Below, in pieces: positions 44,491-54,506 of a stretch of 64,000 nt of DNA (its first letter is position 1; each line of letters starts with the position of its first letter). The notes beneath the pieces were generated by a model, which saw nothing but the letters and a program-made list of their open reading frames with translations, had not been told where the DNA came from and made no database searches. The position numbers and the translations under genes are program-made. The DNA comes from CAYMZZ01 sp046297935 (GTDB lineage: Bacteria > Bacteroidota > Bacteroidia > Chitinophagales > Chitinophagaceae): NCBI GenBank assembly GCA_046297935.1, contig JBKBHA010000007.1, forward strand, positions 147,713-211,712. The letters run 5' to 3'.

Positions 44491-44496
44491 CCTCCC

Positions 44497-46032
44497 TCAG
44501 CTTTCCTCATCAAACCCTAAATCTTCCTCCGAGGGGCCGAGGTTCATCATGCTGCCGATCAAATCTTTGAACTCGATTTTGCTTTCAAATATTTTCTTAC
44601 TGATCAAGGAGTAGGCTGCCAACCCATGGAGTACAAACTCCATCAGCAGGGCCGACTGGCTTTCGTTTGCCTGAGGAAAATATTTGCGTACGAGTGCGTG
44701 CAATCCGTCTACCTGGTATAACTGCACAATCTTGTCTTTGTCTTTGGTGCTAAACGAAAGATTCAACTGATTCCCCTTATCGAACCACTGGATAATTGAT
44801 CGGTAAGGATTGTCCTCCCTTTCCTGCTGAGAGGGTTTTCCGGTATTGCGACGTTTCTTCAGGCTGTCGGGATTGGGAAAATATTGCACAAACTGACTGC
44901 GGATAGCTTTGTCCACCAGGTTCATCGCTACCTGAAACGGACCTTCCTGCTCGCCTTCGTATACCAGCTCCACTTTGCCTGTGATGGAAGGAATTGTGCC
45001 TGCCATATCCGACAACCAAACCTGGGTTTTCTTTTCTTTATTGATGATGGCCCGACGCTCGGCAGCGCTCACGGCATTTTCCAGGGCGGAGATGGTAAGC
45101 CTTGCACTTACACCGCTTTTCTTATCTACCAGCTCACTGTTGCGTGCTTCAAATGCAATCTGTTCAATCAGGCGCCGAAGCAGATCGCTCACTTCCACCC
45201 GCTCTTCCTGTTCGGGTTCCAGATCAGCTTCCTGGGAGGTGATTTCAAGCGCATGTTCAATGGATCGTGGATAGTGAGTCAGGATCTGGCTCTGTATCCG
45301 GTCTTTCAGCGGTGTTACAATAGAACCCCGGTTGGTATAGTCTTCAGGGTTAGCGGTAAAAACAAAAAGGATATCGAGTGGAAGGCGCAGCTTAAAGCCA
45401 CGTATCTGTATATCGCCTTCTTCCAGAATATTAAACAAAGCAACCTGTATGCGGGCCTGCAGGTCAGGCAATTCGTTGATAACAAAAATGCAACGATTAC
45501 TCCGGGGTATAATGCCATAGTGAATTACGCGGTCATCGGCAAAACTGAGTTTAAGGTTGGCCGCTTTAATGGGATCGATGTCTCCGATCAGGTCAGCCAC
45601 ACTTACATCGGGTGTTGCCAGTTTTTCGCCGTAACGTTCACTGCGGTGCATCCATTCAATTGGGGTCTGATCACCCTTTTCGGCAATAAGCTCCGTTGCA
45701 AATCGTGAAATGGGATTCAACGGATCCTCGTTGATATCGCTGCCAGCAATAACGGGGATGTATTCATCCAGCAGGTCAGTCATTTGCCGGGCCATTCGGG
45801 TTTTAGCCTGTCCTCTTAAGCCGAGAAAAAGAATATTGTGTTTGCTCAGCAGGGCGCGCTCCACGTCGGGAATAACGGTGTCTTCGTAGCCGACAATGCC
45901 GGTAAATGTGGGTTCCTGGTCACCAAGACGGCGAATCAGGTTTTGTCTGATTTCTTCACGAATGCTTTTGCTTTTGTAGCCTGATTTCCTGAGTTCACCC
46001 AGGGTGTTGATTTTCTTGTGGGTATTTTTCAT
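44497..46032 (-). CDS. Magnesium chelatase-like (ChlI/MoxR-type) AAA+ ATPase
   Basis: 511 residues from MKNTHKKINT; the in-frame start at 46197 overlaps the upstream gene and is rejected. Walker A is GLRGQAKT (71-78). The Walker B position reads FVINELPD with N186-E187 in place of the usual D-E. A sensor 1 asparagine lies in FTANPEDY. Such ATPases pair with VWA proteins to remodel or insert cofactors into targets; the VWA partner is encoded 22 bases upstream. The cell target is unknown, and no chelatase large subunit is present. Confidence 0.9.
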   Translation of the reverse strand: MKNTHKKINTLGELRKSGYKSKSIREEIRQNLIRRLGDQEPTFTGIVGYEDTVIPDVERALLSKHNILFLGLRGQAKTRMARQMTDLLDEYIPVIAGSDINEDPLNPISRFATELIAEKGDQTPIEWMHRSERYGEKLATPDVSVADLIGDIDPIKAANLKLSFADDRVIHYGIIPRSNRCIFVINELPDLQARIQVALFNILEEGDIQIRGFKLRLPLDILFVFTANPEDYTNRGSIVTPLKDRIQSQILTHYPRSIEHALEITSQEADLEPEQEERVEVSDLLRRLIEQIAFEARNSELVDKKSGVSARLTISALENAVSAAERRAIINKEKKTQVWLSDMAGTIPSITGKVELVYEGEQEGPFQVAMNLVDKAIRSQFVQYFPNPDSLKKRRNTGKPSQQEREDNPYRSIIQWFDKGNQLNLSFSTKDKDKIVQLYQVDGLHALVRKYFPQANESQSALLMEFVLHGLAAYSLISKKIFESKIEFKDLIGSMMNLGPSEEDLGFDEES

Positions 46033-46054
46033 GTATTCGGACAACAGTTGACGA

Positions 46055-47152
46055 TTAATAAAGTGTTTTCCTTTTTCCGCTTTCAAAATCGCGGAAGATG
46101 AAGGCACCGAGTTTGTCGAGCGAAGCAAAAAAGGCCTTGCCCTGATTGGTTTCGGTGAATTCCTGTACAAAACGCTGCAGGTAGGGATCAGTTGCAATCA
46201 TGAAGGTGGTGATAGGTATGCGCAGCTTTTTACATTGAGCGGCAAGGTTCATACAACGGTTCACCACTTTTCGATCGAGACCAAAACTATTCTTATAATA
46301 GCGCTTGCCTATTTTCAAACAGGTGGGCTTGCCATCTGTAATCATGAAGATCTGCTTGTTGGGATTTTTCCTTCTCCGTAAAATGTCCATGGCCAACTCC
46401 AACCCGGCCACCGTATTGGTATGATAGGGGCCCACCTGCAGATAAGGGAGATCTTTTATTTCAATGGGCCAGGCGTCGTTGCCAAAAACTACTATATCAA
46501 GGGTATCTTTTGGATAACGGGTTTTGATGAGCTCACTCAGCGCCATGGCCACTTTTTTAGCGGGCGTGATGCGGTCTTCGCCATACAGAATCATCGAATG
46601 GGAGATATCGATCATCAGAACGGTAGAGGTCTGCGCTTTGAAATCCGTTTCACGAATGCTGAGATCGTCTTCCTGCATCTGAAAACTGTCGACACCATGG
46701 TTGATCTGTGCGGTGCGGATAGATTCAGTAAAATCAATCTGCTCCAGCATGTCGCCAAATTGAAACTGGCGGGTGTCAGAATTGGGCTCATCACCCTGGC
46801 CGGGTTTGAAGCTATGATGATCGCCCGATTTGGTTTTCTTCAGTTTACCAAAAATTTCCTCCAGGCTTTTTTTGCGGATAGTTTGCTCCGATTTGGAGGT
46901 AATTTTTATTTCACCCTTTTCAGCATCATCGGTGATATACCCTTTTTCGCGCAGCTCGTCTATGAAATCACCCATGCCGTATTCATCGTCGGTGAGGCCG
47001 TATTGTTTGTCGAGTTCGTTCAACCAAGACAATGCTTCCGACACATCGCCGCTGGTATAGTTGATCAGTTGCAGAAATATATCGAGCAGCTGATCAAAGC
47101 GGGTTTTGCCGGATTCGTCGGGGTTGAAGCGAGAGAAATGATAACCGCGCAT
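46055..47152 (-). CDS. VWA-domain protein, partner of the AAA+ ATPase
   Basis: 365 residues. The N-terminal half is acidic and helical. The von Willebrand A domain starts at about 175 with a MIDAS site DISHS (D182, S184, S186), and further MIDAS residues in NTVAG and MITDGKP. VWA/ChlD-like proteins bind metal and dock on MoxR/ChlI ATPases. It is first in the pair. Confidence 0.92.
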   Translation of the reverse strand: MRGYHFSRFNPDESGKTRFDQLLDIFLQLINYTSGDVSEALSWLNELDKQYGLTDDEYGMGDFIDELREKGYITDDAEKGEIKITSKSEQTIRKKSLEEIFGKLKKTKSGDHHSFKPGQGDEPNSDTRQFQFGDMLEQIDFTESIRTAQINHGVDSFQMQEDDLSIRETDFKAQTSTVLMIDISHSMILYGEDRITPAKKVAMALSELIKTRYPKDTLDIVVFGNDAWPIEIKDLPYLQVGPYHTNTVAGLELAMDILRRRKNPNKQIFMITDGKPTCLKIGKRYYKNSFGLDRKVVNRCMNLAAQCKKLRIPITTFMIATDPYLQRFVQEFTETNQGKAFFASLDKLGAFIFRDFESGKRKTLY

Positions 47153-47224
47153 AGAATCTTAAAGTTACGTCAATATGCTAACAATCGGGGAGGCTGGAAG
47201 GTTGGGTGGCCTCGGGACCCAAAT

Positions 47225-47260
47225 AAAAAACCGGCATTCGGGAAAGAATGCCGGTTTTTT
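47225..47260 (-). terminator. Rho-independent terminator of the DUF2723 gene
   Basis: A 15-bp perfect stem (47225-47239 with 47246-47260, ACCGGCATTC core) with a 6-nt loop and T-runs on both strands. It lies between the start of the VWA gene and the end of the DUF2723 gene. Confidence 0.93.
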
Positions 47261-47280
47261 GGTATGCGTTGAGCAGATAC

Positions 47281-50200
47281 TCAGGGATTGCTTGCAGGCG
47301 TTTCGATAGTACCGCCACTGCCTTCGGTGGTTTGGCCGGCAGGCGCTGCTGCCCCGTAATGCCGTTCGATTGATTCAAGCACCTGATAATATATTTCGTT
47401 CAGGAAGGATTCAGTGCCTTCCAGGTTGCCACCAAACAGTTCAGGGCGCTCGAGTCGAAGGAACTGGTAATAAGCACGCTGCTCTTCAATATCCTTGCGC
47501 ACACTCTGACGAACTTTTTCTGCCAGCTCGCGATTGCCAGCTTTATAGGCGGCCTCCAGGTATTGCAAACCTGTTTGGTTGTGCATACTAAATCGGCTAA
47601 CATATCCATAAGGCAGATTTTCGGGGTCGATGCCTTCTTCTGCCTTAGCCAGCAGCGCTTTGGCCTTTTCCTTATCGCCCAGATCGGCCAGATTGCCAGC
47701 TGCCTCTGCATATACTGCGCGAATATTTAGCAGGTGGCGACGGTTCTCTTCGTCAAAATAAACACCCTTGGTACCTGCGCCTCCAAAACGGAATTCTTCC
47801 ATCAGGTTTTGGTACATCACTGCGTTGTTGTTATCGCGGATAGAAGTACCACCCAGGCCAACTCTTATTGCTCTACTCAACGAGTCGAGTGTTTGGTCGA
47901 TGACCCAGTTTTGTTGCGGATTCTTCATTTCTATCGGCACCAGACGGTAGGAAAGACCATCCTTACGGAGGTAATTGCCGAAGCCCAACTCACCAAAAGG
48001 AGAGGTAAAATAGATGGGCCGCTTCCATTGGTTCGCCGCAATGATGTTCAGAATAACGAGATCATTTTTATACAACGAATTTTTCGGAATTTCAAAGCGC
48101 ATCGGATTGATGATGCTATCGTCTGGATTCACCGTACCGTTGCTGCGAACGAGTGCTTCATTCACATTGACATATACTTTCTTTACCGGGAAGGAAGGCA
48201 GTGGCTCACCTCTGGACACATTTTGTTTCGCGGGATCATTGCTGCCAATATAATCCATCACTTTGCTGAGGTCTTCAAAAACGTTTTGGTTAAAACGTTT
48301 GGGATCAAAGACTACAAAGTTGCGGTTATTGCCCCTTGTTTTTTCTGCATCCCAGTACAGATCTACTGCATCTGCTTTGTTGACTTTGTAACGAAGCTGA
48401 TCGATATACCAGTCAATTCCTAACAGGCTATTGTTAATGATGCGGATATCGGTACGGATGCCTTCCACTTCCTGTGCGTACCAGAGGGGGTAGGTGTCGT
48501 TATCGCCAAATGTAAAAATGATGGCGTTTGAGTCGCAGCTTTCCAGATAGTCGCGGGCCAGATCGGGAGCGAGTACTTTTTTGCTACGGTCATGGTCATC
48601 CCATTCCTGCTGAGCCATCAGCACCGGAATAGCCAGGCTAAGCGCAGCGGCACCAATATTAACGATGCCACTCTTTTGTCCGCCACCCGATATGGCGCGT
48701 AGCAACAACGTGACCGCTGCTGTAACTGCCGCATAAATTGCCGTGGCACCCAGGCAGGCAACAATGATAGATGATCCACTTCCTTTCAATGAACTCATAG
48801 CCGTAATAAGGAAAGTGAGTGCAGAACCATATAAGAGGGTGTTCTGGAAAGTTAATTTGTCTGCTTTTTCCCTTGCCATGCGGACAAAGGCAACCACGGC
48901 GAGGCCGATCCAGATGGCGAAGGCATAAAAGGAACCTACGTAAGCGTAATCGCGCTCACGGGGCTGATTGCCCGGCTGGTTCAGATAAAGCACCACTGCA
49001 ATACCGGTAAAGAAGAAAAGCAGGAAGCTTACCACCCAGTCGCGGCGGTTCCTGAAAAACTGAAACATACAACCGATGATGCCGAGTACAAATGGCAGCA
49101 TGTAAAGCTTGTTGTTCGCCTTGTTGTGTTGCAGACTCTCGGGCAACTTCGACTGGTCGCCAAGACGTTGATTGTCGATAAAAGACACCCCGGTGATCCA
49201 GTTACCATCCCGCACATTGCCCAGGCCCTGCACATCGTTTTGCTTGCCAGCGAAATTCCACATGAAGTAGCGCCAGTACATCAGGTCCATCTGGTAGGTA
49301 AAGAACCAATTGATATTGTCTGCATAGCTGGGTGCCTCATAGCGACCTTCCCGATCAACTCCCAGCCCCAGCCATTGTGCATAAAACCGGGCATGACCCT
49401 GATCCTCGCTTGGATCCCAGATTCTGGGGAAAAGCATTTGTTCGCTCACGGGATAAGAATATTCGCGTGTGCGGCCAACGGCTTCGTATTTGTCGGTGCC
49501 ACGGGCATAGCGCATTTCGCCTTCTACTATATCGTCGGGCTGTGCCGCATAGTGAGGACCAAAGACCAATGGTGCACTACCATACTGCTCACGGCTGAGA
49601 TAGTAAACAAGGTTAATAGGGTTGTCGACATTGTTCATGTCGATCGTAGGATTGGCGTTTGAACGAATCAGTGCAGTGAAATAAAGTGAGTAGCCGAGCA
49701 ACACAAATGTGTAGGACCACAACACCAATTTTAATACTCGCAGAGCGCTTGGCTTGAATACATATCCTAATGCAGCGGCTACGCCTGCTACCAGTAAAAA
49801 TTTCAGGAACATGGCACCACCCGAGCTGCCAGGTACCATAAAGAAGGGAAGTACCGAAAGGCCCAGAAACAGCAGGAACCAGATGGTACCGGTTACCTGG
49901 TTAAAGTTAGTTTTGTTGAATCGAAGTCCCCATGCAATTACAGCAGCCAGCGCCACGAAGTAAAGTGCGAAGCCGGTAAAGAAAGGCGTGCCGAGGGAAT
50001 TGACAAAAAATACATCAAACAGGCCCGCTGCTTTCATGGAGTATTGAATAATGGTAACCTGTACGATTCCCACCATCAGACAACCCACGAGAAAAGCGAT
50101 GATCGCACCTTTCACAGTCGGCTGGTAGCGACGATAATAATATACCATCACAATAGCCGGGATGGTCAGAAGGTTCAAGAGGTGCACACCGATTGAAAGC

Positions 50201-50778
50201 CCAATCATGAAAAACAGGAAAACGATCCAGCGGTCGCTGCGCATTCGGGCAGCCGCATCATCGCCACCATGTTCGTCGGAATGTTCCCATTTCAAGATCG
50301 CCCAAAATACCAGCGCCGTGAAGAAGGAAGAAAGTGCATACACTTCACCTTCAACAGCGCTGTACCAGAAGGAGTCGGAGAAATTGTAAGCAAGGGCGCC
50401 AACTGCACCAGCCGCCATTACAGTAAACATCTGAGAGGCGTTCAGTTCTTCGCCGGCATTTACAAACATTTTGCGTGCAAAATGGGTGATGGTCCAAAAC
50501 AAGAACAGAATGGTGGCAGCACTAGCCAATGCACTCATGAAGTTCACGGCATTGGCAGCAGTCATTGGGTCATCGCCAAATAGAATTATAAAAAAGCGAC
50601 CCAGCAGGGTGAAAACCGGTGCACCGGGAGGGTGGGGCAGACCCAGGTTTTTGGCTGTGGCTACAAACTCGCCACAGTCCCAAAGACTGCCACGGGCTTC
50701 GCGGGTGAGCATGTAGGTGGCCAGTGAAATCAGAAATACGGCCCAGCCGGTAAGGTTGTTGACTTTTTTAAAATTCAT
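47281..50778 (-). CDS. DUF2723 (GT117-like) polytopic membrane protein
   Basis: 1165 residues from MNFKKVNNLTGW. The N-terminal part has LTREARGSLWDCGEFVATAKNLGLPHPPGAPVFTLLGR, diagnostic of DUF2723. About 12-14 transmembrane segments span the first 760 residues, and a soluble C-terminal domain of about 400 residues follows. The family is related to protein O-mannosyltransferases (TMEM260-like, GT117) and is almost universal in Bacteroidota, where O-glycosylation of periplasmic proteins is common. The donor and acceptor here are inferred, not shown. Confidence 0.92.
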   Translation of the reverse strand: MNFKKVNNLTGWAVFLISLATYMLTREARGSLWDCGEFVATAKNLGLPHPPGAPVFTLLGRFFIILFGDDPMTAANAVNFMSALASAATILFLFWTITHFARKMFVNAGEELNASQMFTVMAAGAVGALAYNFSDSFWYSAVEGEVYALSSFFTALVFWAILKWEHSDEHGGDDAAARMRSDRWIVFLFFMIGLSIGVHLLNLLTIPAIVMVYYYRRYQPTVKGAIIAFLVGCLMVGIVQVTIIQYSMKAAGLFDVFFVNSLGTPFFTGFALYFVALAAVIAWGLRFNKTNFNQVTGTIWFLLFLGLSVLPFFMVPGSSGGAMFLKFLLVAGVAAALGYVFKPSALRVLKLVLWSYTFVLLGYSLYFTALIRSNANPTIDMNNVDNPINLVYYLSREQYGSAPLVFGPHYAAQPDDIVEGEMRYARGTDKYEAVGRTREYSYPVSEQMLFPRIWDPSEDQGHARFYAQWLGLGVDREGRYEAPSYADNINWFFTYQMDLMYWRYFMWNFAGKQNDVQGLGNVRDGNWITGVSFIDNQRLGDQSKLPESLQHNKANNKLYMLPFVLGIIGCMFQFFRNRRDWVVSFLLFFFTGIAVVLYLNQPGNQPRERDYAYVGSFYAFAIWIGLAVVAFVRMAREKADKLTFQNTLLYGSALTFLITAMSSLKGSGSSIIVACLGATAIYAAVTAAVTLLLRAISGGGQKSGIVNIGAAALSLAIPVLMAQQEWDDHDRSKKVLAPDLARDYLESCDSNAIIFTFGDNDTYPLWYAQEVEGIRTDIRIINNSLLGIDWYIDQLRYKVNKADAVDLYWDAEKTRGNNRNFVVFDPKRFNQNVFEDLSKVMDYIGSNDPAKQNVSRGEPLPSFPVKKVYVNVNEALVRSNGTVNPDDSIINPMRFEIPKNSLYKNDLVILNIIAANQWKRPIYFTSPFGELGFGNYLRKDGLSYRLVPIEMKNPQQNWVIDQTLDSLSRAIRVGLGGTSIRDNNNAVMYQNLMEEFRFGGAGTKGVYFDEENRRHLLNIRAVYAEAAGNLADLGDKEKAKALLAKAEEGIDPENLPYGYVSRFSMHNQTGLQYLEAAYKAGNRELAEKVRQSVRKDIEEQRAYYQFLRLERPELFGGNLEGTESFLNEIYYQVLESIERHYGAAAPAGQTTEGSGGTIETPASNP

Positions 50779-51141
50779 ACCGAAATGTTTTGGCCCTTTT
50801 TGGGGCAAGCAAAAATAGGGAATAGGGCGAAGTAAGTATAAGAAAATGTGAGTGCTAGCCGGGGTACGAACGAATACGTACTGCGGGGACTGATTTCCAG
50901 TCTGTGAAAGCTTTGTTAAAGCCTTTTAAGCCTGGATGATTGGGTGGTCGACTTTGTGGTTTTTCTTTCTAAAATTTCGCGGCACCCATTTAACCGCGGA
51001 GAACGCCGAGATTTTACGCAGAGTTCGCAGTGAGCGTTTTAGAGTAATGAAAGCATCCAGGAAGACATAAATCTGTTAATTTGCCGGAACAGAAATGCAC
51101 TTTACTTTTGGTTTTGATTTTTCACCTCTCCAATTATAAAC
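50779..51141. other. Intergenic region with repeat remnant
   Basis: 363 bases between divergent genes. It contains a degraded copy of the TTTAACCGCGGAGAACGCCGAG-type repeat at about 50988-51032, related to the ends of the 224-bp unit, and a short AAATCTGTTAATTTGC stretch resembling a palindromic-element arm (51067-51097). No gene is seen. Confidence 0.5.
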
Positions 51142-51693
51142 ATGAGCTACTGTTCTGCCATCGAAACGATGCAGCCTGCCGAACGCAAGTCACTACATAA
51201 ACGCTATCATGATCTTTTTTACGGATTCCCCATCGCCGACGACAATGAGCTTTTCGGTCGTCTGATCATGGAGATCAACCAGGCAGGATTGAGTTGGGAA
51301 ACGATTTTAAAGAAAGAAGCAGGATTTCGAAAAGCCTACAGGGGATTTGAGATCCGTACAATAGCAGCTTTTACCGACAAGGATCGTGAGCGTCTTATGA
51401 ATGACCCTGGTATCATCCGAAACCGGCTCAAGATTAATGCAGCTATCGAGAATGCCAAAACTATTTTGCTGCTGCAAAAGCAGCATGGCAGTTTTTTGAA
51501 CTGGCTGGATGCGCAACATCCGCTGTCTAAGGAAGAATGGGTGAAGCTTTTTAAGAAGACCTTTCGTTTTACAGGCGGCGAGATTGTAGGCGAGTTTTTG
51601 ATGAGCATCGGCTTTTTACCCGGAGCGCATGCAGACGGTTGCCCCGTTCAAAAAAAGGTATTGAAGGCGAAGCCGAAATGGGTGAGTAAATAG
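51142..51693 (+). CDS. tag: DNA-3-methyladenine glycosylase I
   Basis: 183 residues. The Tag family zinc site is visible: C4 near the N-terminus, an early histidine (H19 or H23), and H163 and C167 in GAHADGCP. The catalytic/binding segment is EINQAGLSWETILKKE. It removes 3-methyladenine from DNA. Confidence 0.95.
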   Translation: MSYCSAIETMQPAERKSLHKRYHDLFYGFPIADDNELFGRLIMEINQAGLSWETILKKEAGFRKAYRGFEIRTIAAFTDKDRERLMNDPGIIRNRLKINAAIENAKTILLLQKQHGSFLNWLDAQHPLSKEEWVKLFKKTFRFTGGEIVGEFLMSIGFLPGAHADGCPVQKKVLKAKPKWVSK

Positions 51694-51753
51694 TAGGAAA
51701 TAAAAGGGGAAATTCAAATGCCCGTCTGCGCGTCGCTTGCACCTGTCTTATTT

Positions 51754-51824
51754 GTGTAAATCGGTGGGAACAGAAATGTTTGCCGATTGACGAATTGCAG
51801 AGAGTTTGGACGTTCTGTTCCCCC
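51754..51824. repeat. Degraded palindromic element, copy D
   Basis: TGTGTAAATCGGTGGGAACAG on the left and GTTCTGTTCCCCC on the right match the arm ends of copies A-C. The core is shorter and not recognisable. It lies between tag and the TPR gene. Confidence 0.55.
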
Positions 51825-51865
51825 GAAAACTTTCTTTCACTTTACTATAACCAAACCCACCTAGT

Positions 51866-53575
51866 ATGCGCCAGTTGCTGTTTTTACTGCTGGTTCCGTC
51901 ATTCTCCTGCAACCAGTCTGATTCTACCAAATCCGAGACGAGTACGATTGGATGTTATGTACCCCCAACGCACGACAAAGCCTGGTACAGTTCCGGCAAA
52001 AAAGCCCCCCTTTTTGAAGGCCTCGAGGGTGTAGACTTTGCCGTAAGCAGCAATCATCCCGACGTACAACGGTATTTTAATCAGGGTTTAATGCTGGCTT
52101 ACGGATTCAATCATGCCGAAGCGGCCCGTTCATTTTATGAAGCTACTCGTTTAGATTCTACCTGCGCCATGGCATTTTGGGGCTATGCCTACGTGCTTGG
52201 TCCCAATTACAATGCCGGAATGGAGGAAGATAATTTTCAAAGGGCTTATGAGGCAGCAGTAATGGCAAAGAAATTAATTGGCAACTGTACAGCAAAAGAG
52301 GCCGCGCTGGTGGAAGCGTTGAGTAGCCGGTATGTTGCAGAACCTCCGGCTGATAGGGGAGCGCTGGATATAGCCTATGCAGCCGCTATGAAGAAAGTGT
52401 ATGATCAATATCCCGACGACCCCGATATTGGTGCGCTCTATGCCGAGTCACTGATGGATCTGCATCCCTGGGATTTGTACGATAAAGCAACCCGTGCTCC
52501 CAAAGAGTGGACACCTGAGCTGCTTGCCGTTTTACAACAGCTGATGAAAAAGAATCCCCGGCATCCCGGCGCCCATCATTTTTATATTCATGCTTTGGAG
52601 GCATCTGCCAACCCCGAATCTGCGTTAGCAAGCGCGCGTCTGCTCGACACGCTTGTGCGCGGCTCTGGTCACCTGGTTCATATGCCCTCTCATATTTATA
52701 TCAATACCGGCGATTACCATTTAGGCACCCTGTCTAATTTAATGGCCGTAGAAGTGGACAGCATTTACACTACCGCCTGTCATGCACAGGGAGCTTATCC
52801 CTTAGCCTACTATCCACACAACTATCATTTTTTGGCTGCTACTGCTACTCTCGAAGGCAATTCCAGGCTGGCCTGGCAGTCGGCTCTGAAACTACAGCAG
52901 CATACCAGTCAGGATATTATGCGCCAACCCGGCTGGGGTACGCTGCAGCATTATTTCACCATACCCTATTATGTGGCTGCAAAACTTTCAATGTGGGATA
53001 CCATACTTACGATACCCGCACCCGGTGACGATCTGGTATATCCCGGCGCTGTCTGGCACTATGCCCGCGGACTGGCATATGTTGGAAAAGACAACATGGC
53101 TGCTGCCGGAAAAGAGCTGGAGCAACTTAAGCGTTTGGCTTCAGACAGCAGTCTGAAAGACCTGACGGTATGGGGTATTAACACGACTGCTGATCTGGCG
53201 CAAATCGCATTGAGGGTGTTATCTGCTGCAATATTGTATCATGAGCAGAAAACTGATGCTGCGATCTCACAGTTGAGAGAAGCCGTTGCCATAGAGGATC
53301 AACTGAATTATAATGAACCACCCGACTGGTTTTTCTCCGTTCGACAGCATTTAGGTGCTGTATTGGCTGCTGCCGGACGCACGAAGGAAGCTGAGCAGGT
53401 TTATCGCGATGATTTGAAGACCTGGAAAAAAAATGGCTGGGCGCTGGTTGGTCTGGCGCAGGTACTGAAAAAGCAGGGTCGAATGGCCGAAGCCCTGGCT
53501 GTGCAGGCCGATTTTGAAAAAGCCTGGCAGTACGCGGATTTCAAATTGATCGCATCATCGTCGATAGTCGATTAG
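51866..53575 (+). CDS. TPR-repeat lipoprotein
   Basis: 569 residues with a lipoprotein signal (SFSC, C15). TPR-like helix pairs occur at about 70-140 (RYFNQGLMLAYGFNHAEAARSFYEATRLDS) and near the C-terminus (VRQHLGAVLAAAGRTKEAEQVYRDDLK). The middle carries a HxxF/HAL-rich stretch with AHHFYIHALEA and VHMPSHIYINTGDY. The pattern is that of a widespread secreted TPR family of unknown function. It is probably an outer-membrane or periplasmic lipoprotein. Confidence 0.85.
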   Translation: MRQLLFLLLVPSFSCNQSDSTKSETSTIGCYVPPTHDKAWYSSGKKAPLFEGLEGVDFAVSSNHPDVQRYFNQGLMLAYGFNHAEAARSFYEATRLDSTCAMAFWGYAYVLGPNYNAGMEEDNFQRAYEAAVMAKKLIGNCTAKEAALVEALSSRYVAEPPADRGALDIAYAAAMKKVYDQYPDDPDIGALYAESLMDLHPWDLYDKATRAPKEWTPELLAVLQQLMKKNPRHPGAHHFYIHALEASANPESALASARLLDTLVRGSGHLVHMPSHIYINTGDYHLGTLSNLMAVEVDSIYTTACHAQGAYPLAYYPHNYHFLAATATLEGNSRLAWQSALKLQQHTSQDIMRQPGWGTLQHYFTIPYYVAAKLSMWDTILTIPAPGDDLVYPGAVWHYARGLAYVGKDNMAAAGKELEQLKRLASDSSLKDLTVWGINTTADLAQIALRVLSAAILYHEQKTDAAISQLREAVAIEDQLNYNEPPDWFFSVRQHLGAVLAAAGRTKEAEQVYRDDLKTWKKNGWALVGLAQVLKKQGRMAEALAVQADFEKAWQYADFKLIASSSIVD

Positions 53576-53584
53576 AATTCTGCA

Positions 53585-54022
53585 CTAGAATTGATCCGTG
53601 CCGCTGACCTGCATTAGATAGCTTGTCAACTTCTGAATTAGACCCGATCTCATTTCGAAAATATCTGAAAACGCGAGGTAAACAACTTTCCCATCGCTTG
53701 TTTGAGCTTTAACTCTACCTTCGGCAACAACAATGTCGTTCTCTTCCGTTAGTCTCGTAACGGCAATAGTGGGCTTACCTGAAAAGCCTTCGTTATCAAT
53801 TTCCTTTTCAAAAGCTGCCTTGCCTTCATGTCTGTATACGCCAGGTAATACCCAAATAACATCTTCAGTAACACAATCAAGGATAGCTTTATGATCTTTT
53901 CGCTGAAATGCTTCCATGTACGCACGGACTGTCAGTTTGTTTAAACTCATTTTTTCTGATTTGTTGGTATTGTTGCAAGATGAAAGAACAAAACAAATGA
54001 TTGCCAGACTAATAATTTTCAC
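53585..54022 (-). CDS. SnoaL/NTF2-like lipoprotein
   Basis: 145 residues with a lipoprotein signal (SSC, C16). The mature part fits the NTF2-like fold: VRAYMEAFQRKDHKAILDCVTEDVIWVLPG and FSDIFEMRSGLIQKLTSYL. Such proteins bind small ligands or act on small substrates; its ligand is unknown. The start overlaps the stop of the AHSA1 gene upstream by 14 bases, so it is translated with that operon. Confidence 0.85.
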   Translation of the reverse strand: MKIISLAIICFVLSSCNNTNKSEKMSLNKLTVRAYMEAFQRKDHKAILDCVTEDVIWVLPGVYRHEGKAAFEKEIDNEGFSGKPTIAVTRLTEENDIVVAEGRVKAQTSDGKVVYLAFSDIFEMRSGLIQKLTSYLMQVSGTDQF

Positions 54023-54506
54023 GAATACTCTGTTTTAATAAATTCTGCAGGTTGTTGAACATGCTGAACCAACTGCTATAAGCGCCCGTCTTTTTTGCTT
54101 CCGACTCAGGGACTGATTGATGTACTTTTACTTCAGTCTTTTCACCGATAGCTTCAAAGTTGACGGTGGTAACGAGTTCCTGAGGCCAGTCGACACTTTT
54201 GTTGGAAGGAACAGCTTTCAAGTCATCGCCGGCTTCGTTGGTGAACGCCATTTTGTACACGATCTTTGTCGGAGGAGTTACTTCCAGATATTGCCCTTTT
54301 ATCCAGCAATCACCATTTTTCTTGTCTCGGATTACCCAGTGAAATTTACCGCCTGTCCTCACGTCGATTGATTTGAATTCAATTTCACATGCTTCGGGTG
54401 CGAACCAGTGTTGAAGATGTGCGGGTTCTGTCCAAGCAGTGAAAACCATGTCGCAGGGGGCATCGAATAACTGAGAAATTTCCAGGGCTCTATTTTTTTC
54501 TTGCAT
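54009..54506 (-). CDS. AHSA1/SRPBCC domain protein
   Basis: 165 residues of the START-like fold: ISQLFDAPCDMVFTAWTEPAHLQHWFAPE and the late SWFSMFNNLQNLLK helix. SRPBCC proteins bind hydrophobic ligands. It forms an overlapping unit with an ArsR regulator upstream, a pairing seen very often in bacteria; the ligand may be sensed or carried by this protein. Confidence 0.92.
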   Translation of the reverse strand: MQEKNRALEISQLFDAPCDMVFTAWTEPAHLQHWFAPEACEIEFKSIDVRTGGKFHWVIRDKKNGDCWIKGQYLEVTPPTKIVYKMAFTNEAGDDLKAVPSNKSVDWPQELVTTVNFEAIGEKTEVKVHQSVPESEAKKTGAYSSWFSMFNNLQNLLKQSIRENY

